In this document: positions 12,363-24,262 of the stretch, in pieces
How positions within the stretch are numbered: position 1 is the stretch's first letter
Layout: each line of letters starts with the position of its first letter
Assembly (NCBI RefSeq): GCF_905475395.1
Contig: NC_058342.1
Coordinates: 33,004,140-33,068,139, forward strand
Origin: Chrysoperla carnea
Taxonomy: Eukaryota > Arthropoda > Insecta > Neuroptera > Chrysopidae
DNA: 64,000 nucleotides
Reading direction: 5' to 3'
The notes under the pieces: generated by a model
Told to the model about the DNA's origin: nothing
What the model saw: only the letters and a program-made list of their open reading frames with translations
Database searches by the model: none
Position numbers and translations under genes: made by a program

Positions 12363-12467
12363 TGTCAAAAAAAATGCCACAGTTAAAACATTCTAAGCGT
12401 ACTCATCATATGTTATGTTATAATAGTAACACTTAGAATGTTATAAAACGAGCATTTTTTTTTGACA
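12363..12467. mobile_element. Small hairpin MITE, about 105 bp
   Basis: The outer arms TGTCAAAAAAAATG and CATTTTTTTTTGACA are inverted, followed inward by AACATTCTAAG against CTTAGAATGTT. It is short and non-coding, with no clear target duplication. Confidence 0.6.
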
Positions 12468-12891
12468 TTGAAATACAATCTTTTTAAAATATTCATTGTA
12501 CATAGATACCCTTCTCTTTTCTGGCTCGCATTGTACTTAGTCATTTATAATTCACCATTCGATGCATTCAAATTAAAATTAAGTGATAAGATTGTGATCG
12601 ATCTAAAAACAAAAAAATCAATCGCTAACTTTGACCGTAACACTGGATCTTGAATGAATTATTCGATCAAAAATTAGTGAGTCGTTTTTAACTTAAACAG
12701 ATTGACAGAATAATTAAGTAAGATCCATGATCCATGGATCTTTATAAAATTCTTATTTTAAAGTGGGTGATTTATTTTAATTTATCAAATAATAAAAATA
12801 AAACTATCAAAATTCCCCTTTTTCTTAATATTAAATTAAAAAATATTTAATTCATTTGACATAGACAATATTTTGAATAATTATTAGGCAA

Positions 12892-13231
12892 CGCAAAGGC
12901 TGTAATTAATCATTAAAAAAATCTCTCATCTGGATCTTTTACGCTTTAAATAGATATCTGATATTTATACAAATTTCATGAATATGTAGGAGCCATAAAC
13001 AGTTTAGTTTATTTAACAAGTCTATAGTCATAACATAATATACGTCTGTGAAATATAATTTGTATATTTCACAGACGTATATTATGTTCTGACTATAGAC
13101 TTTCATAATAAACTAGACTGTTTATCGTTTCTACAAATATTGTAGGTAATTAATTAAAAATAATTACAATTTGGAAGATAATTTTTAAAAAATTCTTTAG
13201 ATTTTTTTTCATGATTAATTACACTCTTTGC
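12892..13231. mobile_element. Palindromic MITE, about 340 bp, with a near-perfect inner hairpin
   Basis: The ends GCAAAG-CTGTAATTAATCAT and ATGATTAATTACACTCTTTGC are inverted. Around 13056 the arms carrying CATAATATACGTCTGTGAAA and its complement pair nearly perfectly over roughly 60 bp with a loop below ten nucleotides. The intermediate part is less conserved. It has no coding frame. Confidence 0.75.
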
Positions 13232-13919
13232 ATTCTTTTTAAATAAATATAGAAACTTCAAAATTATTAATAACAAAAAAAAAAAAATATTTGGAGCTTT
13301 TTTACGATAATTTATTACGGTAATCTCCTTACACTAGACGGAAGACTTATTAGATTGTTTAGTCTAAAACCCCACAAGATTTCAGTCGTTTGCTCTTCAA
13401 TGGACTCATGGACTCCAAGTTCAAACAACACTTACACAATAATCAAAAAATCTTTGCTCTCCTGAACGAAGAAATAAAATAAAATAAATACTATTTTTAT
13501 TGTATTCGAAGTGATTTATTATGTGGGTGATGTAGGAGTTCATTTATCAAAAAACAAAATAACAACAATGATTGACCTTAAAAAAACTATTACCGTAAAT
13601 AAAATCCGTTAAAAAACTCATATTGACTAACTTAGAAAATTCGATAAATAAGCATTGGCCTCTACCTTTGGTCTGAAACAAAAGAACTACAATCTTAAAG
13701 TAAACACAAAAGTCATTCTTTTCAAATGTTTACAATTTTATGGACTCAATTCAATCATCGTAATCAGAGTTAACTCTTTTGATCAGAAATAAAAAATAGG
13801 AAATTCATACAAAATTTAAAAAAAGTCTTAATTCAAAATGTTTTTCATGTTAATTTTCAAAAGAGTAACGGCGACCAATAAGGTTAGCTATAACTAGGAT
13901 TGCCACCTTTTCAGACTTA

Positions 13920-14035
13920 ATCGTGTAGTTTTACCCGGCTCCCGATATCAACAATTTCACCGCCCATTATAATTGCTCACTGTCGCTGCCTGGATTCGAA
14001 CCCGCAACCTCAGAGTCAGTAGCCGAACGTTTAAA
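13920..14035 (-). mobile_element. tRNA-derived SINE fragment
   Basis: Read on the minus strand it has GAGGTTGCGGGTTCGAATCC, which contains a perfect pol III B box (GGTTCGAATCC), preceded by a worn tRNA-like part (CGTTCGGCTACTGACTC). No A box of good quality and no paired acceptor stem were found, so it is a SINE head or tRNA relic and not a working tRNA gene. Confidence 0.5.
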
Positions 14036-14689
14036 AGACGATTTAATTTTAATTTAACTTTCCGAAACTTTAAGGTGGAAACCTTAGGTGTATCTCGATT
14101 GAATTGAGTAAATTAAAATAAAAAAATGAATTGTAGAATGGCTCACGTAAGAACATAAGTGTGGGTCGTATACAACAGTAAGTATTTTTACTCAGAACTT
14201 AGAATAACTTAGAATTTAGAAAACAAAATGGTTGGTGTTTAATGTTGATGTATACTTGGTTGTTTAAATTTAATTAATTTTCATGTAATTGTAAAATTCT
14301 ATATAAATTAATTTTAGTGTGTTATTGTTATTGTCTGAACTAAATTCTTACTTCTTAATCAATTTTCACATAACATCTAAAAAATTTATAGTTACAGGCA
14401 CTTCTTTTGGTTTTATTTTTTTTTAAACAGAACAAAAAAAGTCATTTTATTTTGTGTGTTTGAGACACTAAATCTGTGTCTTACTCTTAGTCTTTGTCTT
14501 ACAATCAGTTTACTATCATTCAACTATTGCAAAACCTATATCCATCCCTCACCACACCCACCCCACTAGTTCAACCAAAAAAACATATAACGCAAAATAT
14601 TTTGGCAGTAAAAGCATTTTTTTACAACAAACAGGAAAATTGCATTTTCAAATTTTAAAAAACATGGACGATTCTATCTTCCTCTCAAA

Positions 14690-15010
14690 TCTTCTATCTT
14701 CCTAGCACCTAGATCAAAAGTCCTCTGTGCCCTCTTTGAGAACGCCCTGCCACCCGAAGTCGAGGCATCTTCGGGTAAAAGGCGCTATTAAAATTAGATG
14801 AAGCTAAAGAATTCTATCGAGGCCACACGCCACACAGAAAACCCACAGCTTCTCCGTCGGAATCTCTTCCAGGATAAATTAATCCAAGGTTTCGGACCCG
14901 AACATTCTGAATCTAACGCCCTGCAGATTCCTGCAGGTGCAAATAACATATATGGAAGTTTCATCATCCTCCATATAGGCTCTGCAAGTGGGATCATTAG
15001 CGATTCAGCT
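14690..15010 (-). mobile_element. LINE 3-prime end fragment
   Basis: On the minus strand it matches the tail-coding part and 3-prime UTR of the LINE better kept at 51345-51735: shared blocks are TTTCGGACCCGAACATTCTG-like DNA, GGCCA(G/C)ACGCCA and TTAAAATTAGATGAAGCTA. The reading frame is broken here. A third copy of the 3-prime end is at 60105-60330. These are 5-prime-truncated dead insertions. Confidence 0.6.
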
Positions 15011-15951
15011 TTCGAGAAATGGTTTTATTTGAGTCCCGATTATCGAGATTCTACTGTATTTCATTGTTGTTAGTTCGAATAAGCGGAGGGAATGGGCAAG
15101 ACAATTCAAAATAGTTATTTTTCTGATAAGAGGAATCTGAATTGCGAAAACAAATAATCGGTCAAAATGAGATTAGAAGGAATCTCATTTAAAAAAATCG
15201 ATAGATTATTTTTGTATACTCAACAATTGGCTGAAATCTCGTCTATGCAAGTTTCCTGTTTATAAAAAAATCTCAAAATTTGGCTAACATAACCATAATC
15301 ATTTGAGATCTGTTGTAAAAATTGCATAATAAAACATGAATCCCCTGAGTTAAGTGGATCCAGTGGGTCTTATTCCCCTCTCTCCCAACTGTTTTTCAAT
15401 TATATACAAAAATGATATTTGAGAATGATAAAAAAAAAACATATTCTCTCATTTGTTACAATTTACAATACGAGTTTGTATATTTTGCTCAGGCTTTCAT
15501 AAAACAAATTTTTATGCTCCGAACGATAAAAATTTAATTTCACTTCAAATTTCATTTAATTTGTCCATTTATTTTTCATATTTTTCAAATAAAAGTTGTT
15601 AAAAAACTTATTAAAATCTCCCAATTACCCCCCAAAAATGGGAGGGTTAGGTACGGCCCTATTTAAAACCTAATAAATAACTGTGGAAATTTTCAAAGAT
15701 GCAATAATTTTTTCTATTTTTCTATTGATAGAAATCAGATTAAATAATAAAATAATAAGATACGTGAGTGCGCGTATTCTTTGTTTACATTATTTATAAA
15801 TTATTATATTTATTATTACGTAAGAAATATATACATTCATTATACATCCATTATTTTCCCAGTTTGGTTGGTGTCCCATGCGCTTTTCTACTTAAAAAAT
15901 TGATGTTCAAATGAAATGAAATTCGAAATCATATAGCTTGACTTTGAAGAG

Positions 15952-16195
15952 TCTAGACCAAAGAGGTTATATATAACATAGAGGTTTCAAAGCATAGGAC
16001 ACGCAATAATTGAATGACCAACACCGAAAAAAAGGAACCGTCTTCCCTCTTTGTCTCGCAGTCTGACAAAGCGCGTACATTAATATTTTGAATTATTGTA
16101 TTAGTACGCGCATGTCTGTGTTTTTCATAGAGGTAATATAAGACGAAGACATGATGGCCACATTACGGTTCTATGTTATTACTTCTATGGTCTAG
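15952..16195. mobile_element. TIR element family Y, about 245 bp
   Basis: The left end TCTAGACCAAAGAGGTTATA and the right end TAATAACTTCTATGGTCTAGA-like DNA are inverted, with ACATAGAGG against its complement further in. It is likely related to families X and K, which also end in ACCATAGA. It is non-coding. Confidence 0.45.
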
Positions 16196-16206
16196 CAATG
16201 AGTTAT

Positions 16207-16460
16207 GACCATAGACATATAAGAGTAGGCTGGAGAAGTGGGCGTGATCTGCCCAGACTCGATAAAAAGAGAACGATGTTCTGATGTACGTTTTGTTTCT
16301 CTTTAGTTGCGTTTGTGTATTAACAGTCTTGAACAAGTCAAGCCCAAAAAAAAAAAACTGAGGCAAAACGTACGTCAGAGCATCGTTCTCTTTTTATCGA
16401 GTATGGAATCCCACTTACACGTCCATTACTAGCGTGATCTATTCTTACATGTCTATGGTT
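16207..16460. mobile_element. TIR element family K, about 254 bp
   Basis: The termini ACCATAGACATATAAGAGTA and TACTATTCTTACATGTCTATGGT-like DNA are inverted. Inner arms ACTCGATAAAAAGAGAACGA and its complement, plus CGTACGTTTTG-like blocks, extend the pairing to around 90 bp per side. The loop contains an A-run. No coding frame is present. Confidence 0.7.
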
Positions 16461-16949
16461 TTGATTCTATGTTTTATTGATTATCTTTGATAATTTGAAT
16501 AATAATATTTGGAAAATCGTTTTTCTTTTTAAGTTTTTTTTCTCTCATTTACAATTTTAATTTAAATAGTTTTAAATTCTTATTCTAGGACAAAATGTAA
16601 AAATATATATTTTTTAATTGTTTTTTTTTCTGATTCTTCTTTTTTAATACTTGCAACATTCATTTGTTATTATTTGTTACATCATCTTTTTTTTATTTAA
16701 ATAAAACTCAACACACGCACTGAACGCATGCGTTGTCACCACATCGTATCGCACACTTATTTAAAATTAATATTGATTTATTTGACCTTTAAAATTATTA
16801 TTATGACGAATAGATGCTATCAAACAAATAAAAAGAAATTCAACAATTGAGAACTTTAAAATCTTTTGTTCATAAAATTAATACGCATGCGCTTATTTTT
16901 ATCTTTGTTTGAACACAGAATGCGTTTAAGCGTTTGTATTGATTCCACA

Positions 16950-17153
16950 CATGCAGACTATAAGAGAGATTTAACTCTGGCTTTTGAATGGGCCCATATT
17001 TGTTCGGCACTTTCAAGTTCGGATAGTATATATAAAGTTGCGCAGAACCAATACGCATGATCGTGCGATACAATCAGTGCTGGGCGTATATGAGCCCATC
17101 GAATGCCTTGCCCAAGATCCAGAGTTAAGTCTCCTTCTCTTACAGTCTTCATG
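16950..17153. mobile_element. Family D MITE, intact copy
   Basis: The ends CATGCAGACTATAAGAGA and TCTCTTACAGTCTTCATG are inverted, followed by TTAACTCTGG against CCAGAGTTAA and GGGCCCATAT against ATATGAGCCC. Both termini are present, unlike the copy at 5031-5265. It is non-coding and about 204 bp long. Confidence 0.65.
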
Positions 17154-17399
17154 ATGTCACATTAATTCCTACATTATTCGAAATTCGGAAATTCTTTATG
17201 CAGAATACTTATAAAATGTCGAAAAATTAACAGTTTTACGGCCACTGCCTTAAATAAACTATTTTTCAGGATTTTTCTTGTAAATTTTACGTTAAATTAG
17301 TAAACATCTTTGAGCAAAATTGAATGGGAAACAATGTAATTTAAAATCTAATTTCAAATTCTAGATTCTAGACGAATAAGCACCCGTGGCTGAAATTAT

Positions 17400-17575
17400 G
17401 GCGCCTATCTGGCGGGGTCTCACATCGGTCGTAATTTTTATTGCGCATCAGGCTGTCTAAGTGATTGACAATAATTGAAATTGTTTCCAATCACTTTCAA
17501 TTGATTGAAAACAAAAGGCAGCCTGATGCGTAGTAGAAAGTACGCAACGACCGAGAATTAGACCTCACCCAGATG
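17400..17575. repeat. Family C inverted-repeat core, copy 3
   Basis: GGCGCCTATCTGG and CGGTCGTAATTTTTATTGCG at the left face GTACGCAACGACCG and CACCCAGAT at the right, with GCGCATCAGGCTGTC arms between. It lacks the CAAGAAC ends of family B, so family C can exist alone. The right terminus is truncated. Confidence 0.55.
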
Positions 17576-18294
17576 TTTTTGGTGAACATTTAATAAGTAA
17601 GTAAATTTAATATACTATTCTTTCATAAGAATTAATGTATTTCCACACTTTAACCTAAAAATATATTGTAAACTAAGTTTGAAATTTCACTTTACGGCGC
17701 TTGAGTAATAGTGTGAGATTTTCTCTCATCACAAGAGAGATGATTGTGGTACGAAAGACGACCAATCTGAAGGGTTAAATTAGCGGGAAATATTTACTCG
17801 TGATGAACTCATACTGCGGCTGATGATGACTATCGAAGAACGAAATACATATTTAAAATAAAACTATTTGGTTTAGAATTTGAAATCGTATTTCAAATTC
17901 TCGTATTTCAAGTACCAAGAGTTCGAATTCATTATCTTTAAAATTGAATAGTAGAGGGGGCATAATAAAAATGAGTACGAAACCCTAAAATGTTCAGACT
18001 ATCGTTATCGTTAACTAAAAACTAATAAAGCGTATCGTATCGTATTTAGTTTGAGTGAGATTTGTGTAAGCGCATGCGTTGCTATCAGTGTCCGTTTTTT
18101 GAACAGATTGAATATCTTAATAAAGGCTTTTTTTTATTTTAATTAATCCTATCCTAATTTTTTTATTTTTTTTTTCTTAATTTTTGTAGTTTTTTTTTTT
18201 TGGTTTTTGTTGTGTTGTGATTTAAAAATGGACCAAAAAAAGATAAAATGAAAATTTGTTTCGCATCTACCAACTACTAAAAATGAAATAAATT

Positions 18295-20758
18295 TCATGA
18301 CTCATCTGAATCGGATGAATGTGTTTTTTTGTTGTCTGTCGTGTTTGTGGCAGTTTGAAGGCGATGATGCACGTGGGGATGAGGGTTCGTAGGCGGTGGA
18401 GATCTAGTTAATTTTCTTTGTTTCTTCTTTTTATGAGCTGACAATGATTCTTGTCCACTATCTTCGTTCGGTGACGTGTACGTTGACGAGGATGCACATT
18501 CATCTGAATCCGAACTGGAACTTGTGTTGCTCGAACTATCCGAAGCTAAACCAGATGATTGACCTAAATCAATTTTATTTGCAACGGCTGCTAATTCTGG
18601 TTCCATTTCGCACAATGTACGATACCATCTACAAAAATTATATAAAATATTAATTGTTTAGATATCCTGTATATACTGAATATAAAGTGCACTATCTTTT
18701 ATGCCAGTATGTAAACTTTGAATAAAACAAGGGAAAACAAACAATTGACTGAGTAATTGTTGAAATACTCAGTATAGAATTACCGACATAAAAGATGAGC
18801 CACCCTGTAGATTATCGATCTCAGCGGTGAATGAAAAATCACAGGCGGCAATGCCTGGAAGAATAATTTGAAGTACTTACCGTCGTGATAATTTGGGCCG
18901 TCCACGAGCTGTTTTATGCCAAACAACTGGGAAATTTGTTCTACTACAAAAGTTTTGTGTAACAGCTACAGTATGATCTAAATTTAAAACTACATGCCAC
19001 CAACCACCCGGTACAAAAACAGTTTCACCAGGTCGCTGTAAAATTTCGATTGGTTTACAGTCTTGAGGCCATGTAGGTTCCTTCGTGCGAGGATAAACTA
19101 TATCGAACCATACAATAGCTTCATCACGTTGTTTACCACCTTCAGCTGCTGTTATCTGCAAGAATCATATCCACAAATTAGAATTAAATTTTGGTAAATT
19201 TCCGAGCTTTGCTTTCCGAGCTATCTATCAACCAAAACTGACATAGCCACACGAAAGTAGCCAAATGAAGTGAGCTGGCACTTTGTTGATACTTACTTTT
19301 AATAATTCTTTTGGAGTATTGGTTGGAAATAAACACCAACGTTTATGCCCAGCTACTAATGCATTCCAAGCACTTGTACCCAGCGGATCGATGTGGATAC
19401 CAGTACCAGATCGAGCTGGACCCATTACAAACCAACGAAACGGTGGTCTTCTACTATCACCTGCATATTTAAATAAATCATCTCGGAAATATATCGGAAC
19501 TACATAATCCTGAAGTAATTTACTACGACGGGGATGCTAAAAATTATAAATTACTATTAGTTCCATCAAATTAAGTGAACTTTTTCTGAAGTTTTCTACG
19601 TTTTTCCAAAATTTTTTGCAATTTACTCGAAAACTTATGCATTTAAGAGAAAAATATATTTGTCCAAAGTTATCAGGCGTAAAATTTTCGACTTTGCACT
19701 GATATACTTTTTCTCTAAAATGCATAGTTTTCGAGTAAATTGTAAAAAATTGTGGAAAAACGTAGAAATAACCCTTTTTTTCTACGCATATTAATCCAGT
19801 AGCCCTGTCGTCTAAAAGTACGGGATAGTTTGCCTTAAGGAGTAGTTTTGACAGTACCTTTTCAGGACGTTTGTCAAGCAGACTAAATTTGCTATAATAT
19901 GACACTAGAATTGTCTCTGAAGACGCAATAGTTTCAAAGTCGTTCTGAGTCGATGGAAAGAATCTGATACTTTGGAAATTTGTTTCAGATTTACGAAAGG
20001 TAACGAAGAATTAGGGTTAAAATTCAACGCAGAGTGTACTGTATAAAGCTACTGGACTATGTGAAATTTTTATTCTATAGATAAAAAACTAAAATATGGC
20101 ATAGATGGCATTGCTGCAGCTAGAACTTGAATAAATTTTAGGTAACTTGATGGGGCTATAACGATATTGAAGCTGTGAGTCACTTGTAGAATGGGAATGG
20201 GGTGAAACGAACCTCTCCATAGCTACTATCAAAAATATAAAGCGGGCTATCATCTTGTGAAGTCATCATATATTCTACGTAATATTTCATTTTCATTTTA
20301 ACGCTGTAACCATCGTTGTCTTCGCCACATTTAAATTTTTGATTCCGATACTTTTTCGCTAGACGTCTTAACGTCCACTTGTATTTCGCACGCCAATTTG
20401 TTTGTGCGTGTGTTATAACGCACGGTTTATATTGACTCTCATAATTCTCGACAAATTCACGTGGTGAAACTAATCGAGCATCAATACGATCAATATTTTC
20501 TGTTGTCTTCGTAAATTCTTCAAAACGTTTTGCATAACCTAATTGTGTCCATGCTCCCGGTGTATTTAATTCTAAAACAAAAATTTATTTTCTAAAATAT
20601 GAAATTAAAAATTTATTTTTGACTCAATTATATCAAATATTAATTTTTAAAATCATTTTATAGGTTATTTTGATTAAAAAAAAATTACCTGGGCGGGCTT
20701 TATGTTTCACTTCTCGAATTCGTTTTCTAGCTCTTAATTTTGTTTGAATATCAGTCAT
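18295..20758 (-). CDS. JMJD6: JMJD6 arginine demethylase / lysyl hydroxylase
   Basis: Five exons on the minus strand: 20758-20689, 20571-20213, 19536-19297, 19155-18881 and 18628-18295, giving 425 residues (human 403). The chosen start gives [20 protein letters not shown], matching the KKRIREAK opening of human JMJD6; an upstream in-frame ATG would add an unlikely hydrophobic tail. The JmjC core shows [20 protein letters not shown] and [15 protein letters not shown]; the Fe(II) ligands read as His191, Asp193 and His277, and [16 protein letters not shown] follows. The tail carries a serine run ([18 protein letters not shown]) and KKKKQRK, like the poly-Ser and basic region of the family. JMJD6 is a nuclear 2-oxoglutarate oxygenase acting on lysines of splicing factors and histones. 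Intron 2 contains a hairpin element. The fit over the whole length leaves little doubt. Confidence 0.97.
19594..19769. repeat. Hairpin element in JMJD6 intron 2
   Basis: The arms TTCTACGTTTTTCCAAAATT and its complement ending in AAAACGTAGAA at 19769 enclose a second pair (TTTACTCGAAAACTTATGCA against TGCATAGTTTTCGAGTAAA). It is about 176 bp, non-coding, and probably a foldback MITE. Confidence 0.65.
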
Positions 20759-22157
20759 AATTATTTTATATTCGTGGAAAATAAAAACTAGCTCGTATAA
20801 AAAAAAATTTCGAATTACTTTTTTGAAGTTTTTATTCCATACACAGAAAGTCACAGGTTATTCCAGAATATGCACGAATCACACACAGTTCAGTCTTTAG
20901 CATATACTATACAGCTATAGAGACTGTAGAACGAATCTCTTCGAATTTAAACTGTTTTCTAACAAAAATTTAATTTGCAAAATATTTTCGTTTCTTCTTT
21001 GTTTCTTATAGTAACTATTTTAAAGACTAATTTCTTTTTTATTTTTAATTTGATATTTTTGACAGAATTTTAAATTATGAGCGCCCTGTTATGTTTATTA
21101 AACGTAGGCATTATTCTTGATTTTTCATGTAGTTCAAATAATTAAGGCACGGTCAAAGTAACAACTTAGTCCAAGATTTTGCTAATTCCTACTGGCGTAT
21201 TCAATTTTTAACGTAATTGGGAAGTGGTTATTTGAGGAACATGTAATTCCGATTCGCCTCGACGGTATGTAAAAGTTTGCTAAGAATAACCCGAAATTTT
21301 ACTGTGATTTTCAACAGTGGATGTGCTCATACGTAAGCCATTCTCTTTCAATTGTTTAGTCAATACTTAACCTGATCTGGAAGTGGTTATCTGAGGAACG
21401 CATTACTAATCAGGACATTGATGGCTTAGTTCTGATTCATCTTGACGGTAATACAAGTACGCTAAGAATAACCCGCATTGGATATTCAGATCATTCTGTC
21501 AGATTGAAGATTTGATAAGTTGAATTGAAGAACAGTTGATTCTCCTCTTATGAATACTTTGCAAGACACTCTATTTTGTTAATGTACTCTTTTTTTTACG
21601 TCCAGTAGTTTTTATGGTCTGACTGGACCGATTTTAATGATCTCTGATTTATTGAATTCGTCTCCACCTCGAATAGCAGAAACTATTAAAATATCTTGAG
21701 AACGGATTGACTGATTTTGATCAATTTTTTTTCGCCCTGATCACGATAAGTTTCATCGCGTGTCTTAAAAGTAAGAAAATCCAAAAAATTTTGATGCATA
21801 TACAACGCCATCTCTGATACATGACGAAAACAAAACACGTTTACGCAGATTTATTTTAAGTATTCATTCAACTAATAACACAACGTTTATTGAAACTTAC
21901 GCGGTACGAAGTTCATCGGGTCATGCAAGTTTTAAAGTAAATCAAATCATATTCTTTGATCGTGTAGACAAGGCATCACTATATGCACCGTATGGTGTAT
22001 GCATGGAATTATTACGAACTCGAGTACAGTTTGAATAAAACCTACAGAATTAACTACTAAATTGACGAAGATTAGACAAGACAGTAGGTGATTTGTGAAG
22101 AGTGATTGATTTTAATTTTTTTAGTTCCAATAAAACAAAAAGTAATACATTTCCAAA
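20759..22157. promoter_or_regulatory. Divergent JMJD6 / COX5A promoter interval
   Basis: The two start codons face outward over 1.4 kb. Two imperfect direct copies of a block with GGAAGTGGTTAT-TGAGGAAC (near 21222 and 21378), each followed by TAAGAATAACCCG, occupy the middle. No core promoter motif is clear. No exon or RNA gene was recognised. Confidence 0.4.
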
Positions 22158-23388
22158 ATGTTGCGATCTAGTTTAGCTCGTGTTGGTTCCTTATTAAAAT
22201 CAACAACGGTCACACGTAATGCCGTTGCCGTGCGAAATATGTCCAAACATTCGACAGAAACAGATGAAGAATTCGATACAAGGTACGTGCTAGTAATTAC
22301 ATAATGCATGCTTCATAATTCGAAATCGATTTCAAATTCTAATTTGACCAAATTGCATTCCATTTCATCTTCGAATTCGAGTGAAGTAAAGTATTTAATA
22401 ACAACTTTAAATAATTTCAAGTTAATTTAGGGCGTATTTTAGGCTACCCGCTATTCGGTCATTCATCGATTGGTTTACTTTCTAACCAATTTTATTTGAT
22501 ACTTCATTTTATTTTGTAAATAACCCCGAAAACTGTTACAGTTTTGTTGAACTTAGGAAAAGATTTATTACTTCAAGATAATAATTTGAATTTAAGAAAG
22601 TTCTTATAAAATTATTACTTACGAAAAATTTAGGATAGTTTTCTGGGATGATTCTTATATAACATTGATTTTAAAGGAAGTGGGTTTATTTTGTATACCG
22701 GGCGTATTCTTTGGGTAATTTTAAGTCGAAAGGGCCTTATATTCTTTTCTCCAAAACCCAATAGTTAAGAAGTTATGGGCACTATTTATTATTTAACCTA
22801 AGTAAAGTACTATTATTTAAAAATTTCCTTAACTATTGGGTTTTGGACAAAATTATATAAGGCACTTTCGACTTAAAATTGACCAAAGAATACGCTCTTA
22901 AGCTATTTCTGTCGAGTTACGGGACACCCTGTATACACTTATAAACACTTTACCACTCCTTAATTATACATATTCGTACATCAAGTTATAGGGCTACTCC
23001 CGTAAAATAACGAAGGAATACTATTTTAGTTTTGAAATTGATTGAGTGATTTTGATTGTTTTACAGATACGAGAATTACTTCAACCGAAAGGAAATCGAT
23101 GGATGGGAAATCCGTAAAGGAATGAGCGATTTATGTGGTATGGATTTAGTACCCGAACCAAAAATCATTTCAGCCGCATTAAAAGCATGCCGACGTGTAA
23201 ATGATTACGCATTAGCTGTACGTATCTTGGAAGCGATCAAATACAAGTGTGGTGGCAAAACTGACATCTACCCATACATTCTACAAGAAATTGCACCCAC
23301 ATTGAAAGAGTTAGGCATTGAAACACCCGAACAGTTAGGATACGATCAACCAGAATTAGGATTACAATCAGTATATGACCTACATTAA
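22158..23388 (+). CDS. COX5A: Cytochrome c oxidase subunit 5A (COX5A, CoVa)
   Basis: Two exons, 22158-22282 and 23067-23388, joined inside an arginine codon (AG|A), giving 148 residues, the usual length. Residues 1 to about 35 form a mitochondrial targeting peptide, rich in Arg, Ser and Val and free of acidic residues. The mature part has the family signature: [20 protein letters not shown], the stretch [20 protein letters not shown], and the end [18 protein letters not shown]. It is a matrix-side subunit of complex IV in the inner mitochondrial membrane. A poly(A) signal lies at 23493. The intron (22283-23066) carries an inverted-repeat element. It converges on ZDHHC16. Confidence 0.97.
22700..22897. 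repeat. Inverted-repeat element in the COX5A intron
   Basis: The arms 22700-22777 and 22820-22897 pair through GGCGTATTCTTTGG, TTTTAAGTCGAAAG and CAAAACCCAATAGTTAAG and their complements, with a roughly 40-nt loop. It is probably a MITE; no clean target duplication was found. Confidence 0.65.
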
Positions 23389-24262
23389 ATTCAATCCTAA
23401 TTTTTAATTAAAAATTTTAACTTACATTAGCAAAAAATCAAAGTTAAACTTGTAGAAAGTTGTACAAAAACAAATCAAAATATGTATTTATCAATAAAAC
23501 AATTGTTTAAATATTTGCCTCTTTTTATTTTTACTCATATGTATTTACCCCCGAAAATGTAGACTTATTCATTGTATCGAAGATCAACAAGGAGGAGTTG
23601 GGGTTGGTTTTAAATCCCAAGAGTTTCACATTTTATGTGGTTTTGGAGATGTCTTGTAAACCTAATTCAAAAAATCTTAGTTCCCTTAGTTAAGGATATA
23701 CGAGCTCCAAGACAATTTTAATTAAAGAGCTTGGTTTTTTTTTAATATGAAGTTGGACTAAGTCTAAATCAATTCTGAAAATTTTAAGGGGGGTTGCCCG
23801 TGCTCGTACTACCTTAATTTTAGTGTTGGATAACCCCTTTTATCGAGGAAGGCTATAGGTTAACAAGACATGTGCTTACCCAACCGAATCATTAGACGAT
23901 TCCGAAAACTACTGAATGGATTTTAATGAAACGTTAGGCGATAATTTATAAAGATGCTAGCATTTACCCACCTGATTCGCTGGACGATTTCGGGAACTGC
24001 TTAATTTTAATGAAACTTTACAATAATATACCTCATACGTCAGAATAAAACATAGGTTATAATTTATAAAGAATAGTTTTCCACTCGCTTCGTTGGACGA
24101 TTTCAAAAACTATTGAATGTATTTTAATGAAACTTTATAATAATGTAGCTCATAATTTTTTGAGCGTTTAAAGTTTTATTGTTGATTCTGAGGGGCAGGA
24201 ATACAATAAATAAAAAATTAAATTTGAAAAATGAATAACAAAATTTATTAAAATTAATGTAT
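23389..24262. other. Convergent 3-prime interval between COX5A and ZDHHC16
   Basis: Besides the COX5A 3-prime UTR, three related blocks near 23910, 23990 and 24095 share GACGATTTC or GACGATTCC, then AAACTAYTGAATG and TTTTAATGAAACTTTA at roughly 80-100 bp spacing, a small degenerate tandem repeat. No gene was seen. Confidence 0.45.
23493..23498 (+). terminator. COX5A polyadenylation signal
   Basis: A canonical AATAAA lies 105 bp after the COX5A stop, followed about 20 bp on by a T-rich stretch (GCCTCTTTTTATTTTT). The placement is inferred; no transcript evidence is available here. Confidence 0.55.

Larger units (their letters stand above)
11601..18294. other. Gene-free gap between THUMPD3 and JMJD6
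   Basis: No exon could be supported over 6.7 kb. The gap holds two hairpin MITEs (12363-12467, 12892-13231), a tRNA-headed SINE piece (13920-14035), a LINE 3-prime end (14690-15010), two adjacent TIR elements (15952-16195, 16207-16460) and copies of families D and C (16950-17153, 17400-17575). The remainder is AT-rich with long T and A runs. Confidence 0.6.

Noticed and set aside
13920-14035. Second possible tRNA gene on the minus strand.
   Set aside because: Only the B-box half is tRNA-like; the rest does not fold.
20641-20854. Earlier in-frame ATG for JMJD6 at 20854.
   Set aside because: It would add a hydrophobic stretch not seen in the family; the ATG at 20758 gives the conserved start.
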